This document shows, in pieces, positions 61,101 to 64,000 of a DNA stretch of 64,000 bases (positions are counted from its first letter, which is position 1; the number at the start of each line of letters is the position of its first letter). This stretch comes from Archivesica marissinica (taxonomy: Eukaryota; Mollusca; Bivalvia; Venerida; Vesicomyidae), in assembly GCA_014843695.1 (NCBI GenBank), contig CM026402.1, forward strand, positions 14,489,374 through 14,553,373, in the 5' to 3' direction. The notes under the pieces are model-generated. The model searched no databases, was not told the DNA's origin, and worked only from the letters and a program-made list of their open reading frames with translations. A program made the translations under genes and the position numbers.

Positions 61101-61175
61101 ACATGGGTCTATAAGGAGATTACCTGGGATGGAAGCCTTGGCATAAATGTCCTGTAAGTATTCTTGTAATGCCAT
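48876..61175 (-). CDS. ELOVL4: ELOVL4-like very-long-chain fatty acid elongase (6 coding exons)
   Basis: Exons 61175-61124, 60146-59959, 57729-57592, 55862-55748, 54066-53939 and 49142-48876 join in consistent phases (1,0,0,1,0) to 295 codons; the human enzyme is about 314. ELOVL enzymes are multi-pass ER proteins that condense malonyl-CoA with acyl-CoA, the first step of each two-carbon elongation. Hallmarks are [11 protein letters not shown] and NREPF (exon 2), KNIELADT (119-126, the KxxExxDT motif), [15 protein letters not shown] with the catalytic HxxHH box (His142, 145, 146) and Gln137 at -5, MYTYY (179-183) and [14 protein letters not shown]. The YSDCGFP stretch in exon 6 favours ELOVL4 over ELOVL1/7; the subfamily is inferred. 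The protein ends KKED, a KKxx ER-retrieval signal. All key residues are present, so it looks functional. Introns 2-5 are largely tandem repeats. Confidence 0.93.
49143..49332. other. ELOVL intron 5, part next to exon 6
   Basis: Non-repetitive; nothing recognised beyond the acceptor. Confidence 0.4.
49333..52632. repeat. 29/20-bp alternating minisatellite in ELOVL intron 5, about 125 units
   Basis: The long unit is GGTAAGTAACGATATACACT + GGCAACACT (29 bp). The short unit lacks the last 9 bp (20 bp). Variants are AACAATA/AACGATA/AATGATA, GGCAACACT/GGTAACACT and CTAGTAAG/CTGGTAAG. The right part (near exon 6) is richer in GGTAACACT units. Both unit lengths are 2 mod 3 and contain no minus-strand stops, so minus frames of 300-680 codons exist; they are not genes. 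Confidence 0.98.
52685..53458. repeat. 26-bp minisatellite grown inside a SINE, about 30 copies
   Basis: The unit is CACATGAATGACCACAGG + TTCCATCC, with TGTACACAGG and CACGTTCC variants. The distal end joins, without a break, ACATACGCTTTCATCTGCGC and GAGTGATTATATATATAAAA, which are the 3' part of the SINE at 30790-31025. Confidence 0.97.
53459..53530 (+). mobile_element. SINE 3' remnant adjoining the 26-bp array
   Basis: ACGCTTTCATCTGCGCCAAC, AAGAGTGATTA, ACTTGCTTCGCAATCGTTGG: the tail of the same SINE family as 30790-31025. Confidence 0.8.
53577..53868. repeat. 35-bp tandem repeat, about 8 copies
   Basis: The unit is CATCACTCATGTAAGATCAT + ATATGTAYGTGAAAT. Lies 70 bp inside intron 5 from the exon 5 donor. 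Confidence 0.96.
53939..54066 (-). CDS. ELOVL4: ELOVL4-like coding exon 5
   Basis: Acceptor GATTATTTTCAG, donor TTG|GTAAGT. Two bases complete Ser165, then 42 codons with [20 protein letters not shown] and [14 protein letters not shown]. Confidence 0.92.
54067..54672. repeat. 33-bp minisatellite starting at the exon 5 acceptor, about 18 copies
   Basis: The unit is AATACATGTAAAATAATCAT + CACTCAATCATCG. The first, diverged unit (AATATGCTGAAAATAATCA, 54061-54079) overlaps the acceptor and the first exon bases. Confidence 0.93.
54715..54833 (-). mobile_element. Tc1-like MITE remnant, interrupted by a TTAA MITE
   Basis: GAATAAGTTAAGCAGCCAGT, GATAAGCAGCCACTTGTGTT and CCACTTCCTGTGCAAATT match the interior of the CAGTCAAAC family. 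The right end is lost at the TTAA insertion. Confidence 0.6.
54834..55201 (+). mobile_element. TTAA-type MITE with partial internal duplication
   Basis: TTAACCATTTCCCTCATAA ... CATGAAGGAAAGGGTTAA, TTAA at both ends. The right half (CCAGTAATA...TATGGCGACTACTTAT) is present twice, making it 368 bp against 245 bp at 38057. Confidence 0.87.
55388..55620 (+). mobile_element. SINE family D in ELOVL intron 4
   Basis: The tRNA-like head GTCGTGATAGCGCAGTGGAT has a well-paired anticodon arm (TTCGC TTCAGGT GCGAA) and box B GGAGTTCGAACCCCG. The 5' and 3' ends cannot form an acceptor stem. Tail: GAGTGATTAATATATAAGTT and TTCGCAATCGAGCTAAAATA. The head is unusually intact, so a relatively young copy. Confidence 0.82.
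55748..55862 (-). CDS. ELOVL4: ELOVL4-like coding exon 4 (histidine box)
   Basis: Acceptor TACATTTTAG, donor GAAT|GTAAGT, 38 codons plus one base. Encodes [20 protein letters not shown], with the catalytic HxxHH. Confidence 0.93.
55871..56335. repeat. 28-bp minisatellite starting at the exon 4 acceptor
   Basis: The unit is TTGTAATTTTTATGCTGTAT + TGCATATG, about 17 copies. The first diverged unit begins about 8 bp from the acceptor AG. Confidence 0.94.
56336..56700. repeat. 20/14-bp minisatellite contiguous with the 28-bp array
   Basis: The unit is TTGTAATGTATCGGTATATG (20 bp), with a shorter form TAATGTATCGGTATAG. It shares the TTGTAAT start with the preceding 28-bp array, from which it probably derived. 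Confidence 0.94.
56907..57173 (-). mobile_element. SINE family C in ELOVL intron 3
   Basis: Reverse orientation, complete: head CCGCCTCCGTGGTCGAGTGG, box B GGTCACGGGTTCGAGCCC, tail CCGGCGATATAGCCCAAAAT and CGTAAAACCCGAAATATAAC. Confidence 0.9.
57174..57591. other. ELOVL intron 3, part next to exon 3
   Basis: Non-repetitive; nothing recognised apart from the donor. Confidence 0.4.
57592..57729 (-). CDS. ELOVL4: ELOVL4-like coding exon 3
   Basis: Acceptor ATGTTGCAG, donor ACG|GTAAGT, 46 codons, phase 0 on both sides. Ends with the KxxExxDT motif (KNIELADT). Confidence 0.93.
57731..59150. repeat. 47-50-bp minisatellite starting at the exon 3 acceptor, about 29 copies
   Basis: The unit is AACATCGTGACCCTATATAT, CGGACCATGGTAACAGGGCA, GCTCAACAC. 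The first unit (57731-57779, TGCAACATAGAAATCATGAC) contains the splice acceptor itself on the minus strand. Confidence 0.97.
59151..59516. other. ELOVL intron 2, non-repetitive core
   Basis: About 365 bp of AT-rich single-copy sequence between the two intron 2 arrays. Nothing recognised. Confidence 0.45.
59517..59956. repeat. 19-bp minisatellite starting at the exon 2 donor, about 23 copies
   Basis: On the minus strand the unit is TAGTGAGTATAGACCCCAA / TAGTGAGTATATACCTCAG, partly alternating as a 38-bp dimer. The first unit (TAGTGAGCATATACTTCAG) begins at intron nucleotide 3. Every typical unit contains GTGAGT in the sense direction. Confidence 0.96.
59959..60146 (-). CDS. ELOVL4: ELOVL4-like coding exon 2
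   Basis: Acceptor CTACTTTATAG, donor GAG|GTTAGT. Two bases complete Asp18, then 62 codons [20 protein letters not shown] ... [20 protein letters not shown]. First two membrane segments. Confidence 0.93.
60306..60570 (-). mobile_element. SINE family C in ELOVL intron 1
   Basis: Reverse orientation, nearly identical to 56907-57173. Confidence 0.9.
60600..60715 (+). mobile_element. SINE 3' fragment with hairpin tail
   Basis: TACTGCTTAATCGCTTGTGT, GGAAAGGTGTTATTAGGTAA, then GGCCGTCGCTCAAATGGGCA and ACCGATAGCGACGTTAAATA: a family C-type body joined to the family A-type hairpin tail. Confidence 0.75.
60870..61091 (+). mobile_element. TTAA-type MITE (CCCTTTGC family)
   Basis: TTAACCCTTTGCCTGC ... 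GCATGCAAAGAGTTAA, TTAA at both ends, 222 bp. The interior is itself partly palindromic (ATAGATCCAGATCAG / CTGATCTGGCTCTAT). Confidence 0.87.
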
Positions 61176-61179
61176 GCTT
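61124..61179 (-). CDS. ELOVL4: ELOVL4-like coding exon 1
   Basis: ATG at 61175-61173 (context AGCATGG), codons [17 protein letters not shown] plus one base, donor CAG|GTAATC. An acceptor (TACTATTTTCAG, AG at 61181-61180) sits 4 bases before the ATG, so a 5' UTR exon lies further right, perhaps outside the window. Confidence 0.8.
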
Positions 61180-61181
61180 CT

Positions 61182-61543
61182 GAAAATAGTAAAACATAAG
61201 TTTATCCATACTAGCAGACATTGCTATATACCAACTATAGAAAATGGGCGGAGCCAGAAAAACCAGAGGACATTTCAGGCCAAGACAGGCAGTTTCAGAT
61301 GAGATGTTGTTTGAATCAAATGTTGTGGAGTGTGGACAGACAACTGGAGATATATATCACTAGACAAACGTTTGCCAGAGACAAGTGACTATGGTTTGTA
61401 GCAGTCTATTGGTTGTCGAAGAAATTAGATCGTGGACCAACTATGAACTGTGTTTTTTATGTTGGGTCAACAATCCACGGTGTTTCTCTTTCATGTTTGG
61501 CAATATAAAAAACACTGTCTGTGTATTTCGCTATTTTAATAAC
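61182..61543. other. ELOVL 5' intron region, unassigned
   Basis: No element or exon recognised. Confidence 0.35.
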
Positions 61544-61718
61544 TACAGTCAAACCTATCTTAAACAGCCAGTCAAGGGAATCACAGAGAGTAGCTGCTTA
61601 GCACAGATGGCTGCTTAATAGAGGTCAAATGTATAACAAATCAACACATTGGGAATTTGGCTGCTTAATACAGGTTGGCTGCTTAATGGAGGTGACCACT
61701 AACACAGGTTTGACTGTA
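61544..61718 (+). mobile_element. Tc1-like MITE with expanded right terminus
   Basis: TACAGTCAAACCTATCTTAA ... CTAACACAGGTTTGACTGTA. Same orientation and core as the TMEM101 copies. Confidence 0.9.
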
Positions 61719-61824
61719 TAATGGAGGTGAGCACTAACACAGGTTTGACTGTATAATGGAGGTGACCACTAACACAGGTTTGACTGTATAATGGAGGTGA
61801 CCACTAACACAGGTTTGACTGTAT
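61714..61824. repeat. 35-bp tandem repeat of the MITE terminus, 3 extra copies
   Basis: TGTATAATGGAGGTGACCAC + TAACACAGGTTTGAC repeated directly after the MITE. The unit is the element's own right end. Confidence 0.93.
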
Positions 61825-62394
61825 GTGATAAGAAAATTCCAGTGCAATACTTCCTCTATTGTAAAGTTTGCACTGACAAACATAGCATGTAACAGTTTTA
61901 CACTAACACCAAGCTATAATTGGCAGAAGAACTCCCCGGGTGTTCCTCCGATACATATTTCAGGCACGGACGCACTGACCTAACGCGAGCAAGCTGGATA
62001 GCTTCCTCGGCACATCCAGTGAGATTCGAACTTGCAGCGGTGAGGGGCAAGTGATTTATAGTCAACGACTGTAACCACTCGATCACGGAGACCCCTACAA
62101 ATTAAATTGATCTCATTCCTTTAACATAGCGCATAATTATATACTAATTTAATCAAAAACGGAACCCTGTTAGCCAATGAGATGCTAAGAAATTGACGGA
62201 AATAAGACATTTATTTATTGTTGGCCCCTGGTTATATTCGGGAAATAACAAGTCAAATATGTCGTGGAATTTCATTACATTTGTGCCATAACGAAATGAA
62301 ATTCCCGACATATTTCCAGACTTTTCAGTCACAAATAAGAAATATACATTAATGAATTGTCTGTCGCCTGCTACAATTATTTGAACTATTTATA
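61825..62394. other. Intergenic, includes a tRNA-like SINE scrap and an inverted repeat
   Basis: About 61915-62095 on the minus strand looks SINE-like (GGTCTCCGTGATCGAGTGGT head, then TGCAAGTTCGAATCTCAC). ACATATTTGACTTGTTATTT / ATGTCGTGGAATTTCATTAC near 62245-62315 contains an inverted pair around TTTCATTACATTTGTGCCAT. Confidence 0.45.
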
Positions 62395-62825
62395 GCCTTA
62401 TTTTAAAGAGTTAAGTGGAGGATAATGCAAGATACAGAGCCTTATTTTACCCAGCATGTAAAGAGTTAAGTGGAAGATAATGCAAGATACAGAGCCTTAT
62501 TTTACCCAGCATGTAAAGAGTTAAGTGGAAGATAATGCAAGATACAGAGCCTTATTTTACCCAGCACGTAAATAGTTAAGTGGAGGATAATGCAAGATAC
62601 AGAGCCTTATTTTACCCAGCATGTAAAGAGTTAAGTGGAGGATAATGCAATATACAGAGCCTTATTTTACCCAGCACGTAAATAGTTAAGTGGAGGATAA
62701 TGTAATGATACAGGAGCCTTATTTTACCCAGCATGTAAAGAGTTAAGTGGAGGATAATGCAAGGATACAGGAACCTTATTTTACCCAGCATGTAAAGAGT
62801 TAAGTGGAGGATAATGCAAGATATG
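62395..62825. repeat. 55-bp tandem repeat, about 8 copies
   Basis: The unit is CCTTATTTTACCCAGCATGT, AAAGAGTTAAGTGGAGGATA, ATGCAAGATACAGAG. Confidence 0.96.
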
Positions 62826-62979
62826 GAGACTCCTCAATTCCAGAGGCATCCCTTGACATGCCTGTACCTGCCACAGGTGAATACCACTGAAATATGGTAC
62901 ATATACACATGTTTACAATCCCATCATAAAGACTGTAAATATTAATATGGTGGGATCAAATCCACCCCCCACCCCAGAT

Positions 62980-63312
62980 TTCTAGTCCAGCGTGTTAACC
63001 ACTGGATATCTGATCGGTTCCCAAGATCTTAATTATTTCCAGTCCAGCGTGTTAACCACTGGATATCTGATCGGTTCCCAAGATCTTAATTATTTCCAGT
63101 CCAGCGTGTTAACCACTGGATATCTGATCTGTCCCCACGATCTTAATTATTTCCAGTCCAGCGTGTTAACCACTGGATATCTGATCTGTCCCCACGATCT
63201 TAATCATTTCCAGTCCAGCGTGTTAACTGCTGGATATCTGATCTGTCCCCACGATCTTAATCATTTCCAGTCCAGCGTGTTAACCACTGGATATCTGATC
63301 TGTCCCCAAGAT
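62980..63312. repeat. 57-bp tandem repeat derived from a SINE A head, 6 copies
   Basis: Each unit contains AGTCCAGCGTGTTAACCACT + GGATAT, the box-A part of the SINE A tRNA head on the minus strand, followed by CTGATCGGTTCCCAAGATCT. The preceding GTGGGATCAAATCCACC is the eroded box-B part. Confidence 0.9.
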
Positions 63313-63756
63313 CTTATAACGGCAAGCATGAACATGTCATCTTACTAGCTTTAATACATCTCAAAATGACACAAACACAATTATAATCAACACTTGACGA
63401 TGTGATCAATAGTACGGTAAGATGGATTTGGACTATACTGTGTGACCTAGTAAATAAAAGCAAAGAGCTTAAGGGAGTTAATATACCCCAACCATAGCTG
63501 TATAGTAACGTGTATACACTTATTTACAAAGGGTTCAAAATTAATAACGATATAAATACAGATTTAGATTATTCATTTACGGTAATCTCCGAATTTCTTT
63601 ATTGTTGAATGAAATGGAGCATAATAGTATTAACCGCTAAAATCAATATGTGAGCAAACGCTTAAACTTGTAATATTTCAGAGTCAACAAAGTCAAAGTG
63701 ACATCAATATTGTACATGTTTATGCCAATAAAAAATGGCTTGACTGTGAAAATTAT
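63313..63756. other. Unassigned AT-rich DNA
   Basis: No gene or element recognised. Confidence 0.4.
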
Positions 63757-64000
63757 TTCTGGACCTCTACACAACCCCTGTAGGTATATATGTCTGGACC
63801 TTTGATCAATCTATGTAGGTATATATTTCTGGATTTTTGAACAACCCCTGTAGGTATATATATCTGGACCGTTGATCAATCTATGTAGGTATATATTTCT
63901 GGACCTTTGAATAACCCCTGTAGGTATATATTTCTGGAGCTTTGAACAATCCCTGTAGGTATATATTTCTGGAGCTTTGAACAACCCCTTGTAGGTATAT
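63757..64000. repeat. ~35-bp tandem repeat running off the window edge
   Basis: The unit is TTTCTGGACCTTTGAACAAC + CCCTGTAGGTATATA, about 7 copies, with AACAATC and ATCAATCTATG variants. Confidence 0.95.

Overview
This window is eukaryotic (metazoan) DNA. It is AT-rich and intron-bearing, with GT..AG splice sites, tRNA-derived SINEs, LINE reverse-transcriptase remnants and many terminal-inverted-repeat (TIR) miniature elements. The gene content and repeat style suggest a marine lophotrochozoan, most likely a bivalve mollusc. That is an inference, and the species cannot be named from the sequence.

Three protein-coding genes can be reconstructed exon by exon with matching splice phases. (1) TMEM101-like, plus strand, 3 coding exons at 6717-13055, 282 codons. 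(2) CCDC59/TAP26-like, minus strand, 4 coding exons at 37160-31478, 237 codons. (3) An ELOVL4-like very-long-chain fatty-acid elongase, minus strand, 6 coding exons at 61175-48876, 295 codons, complete with the HxxHH box and a C-terminal KKxx signal. The three have unrelated jobs (membrane protein, nucleolar/RNA-related protein, ER lipid enzyme), and nothing suggests they act together.

The rest is dominated by tandem arrays: about 26 kb of the 62 kb of known bases by my rough sum. The largest are a 54-bp satellite (15979-23737), a 37/30-bp array (38510-41218), a 29/20-bp array in ELOVL intron 5 (49333-52632), a 29-bp array (1-2096), a 47-50-bp array (57731-59150) and a (TATC)n tract of about 116 copies (35150-35618). 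Two 1000-N assembly gaps (14979-15978 and 43831-44830) fall inside arrays. Dispersed elements include at least four SINE types, Tc1-like and TTAA-flanked MITEs, hAT-like MITEs with 5-6-bp target duplications, a TIR element present twice in opposite orientation (35977-36595 and 46149-46688), and LINE RT pieces at 23738, 33370, 36610 and 37505.

The main pattern is that many arrays appear to have grown from identifiable seeds. In ELOVL intron 2 one array starts at nucleotide 3 of the 5' splice site and another starts at the 3' splice site. Arrays in introns 3 and 4 also start at 3' splice sites. Elsewhere a SINE body, a SINE tail, a SINE tRNA head and a MITE terminus have each expanded into a minisatellite. 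TMEM101 exon 3 lies between two nearly identical MITE copies that may supply its branch point and polyadenylation signal.
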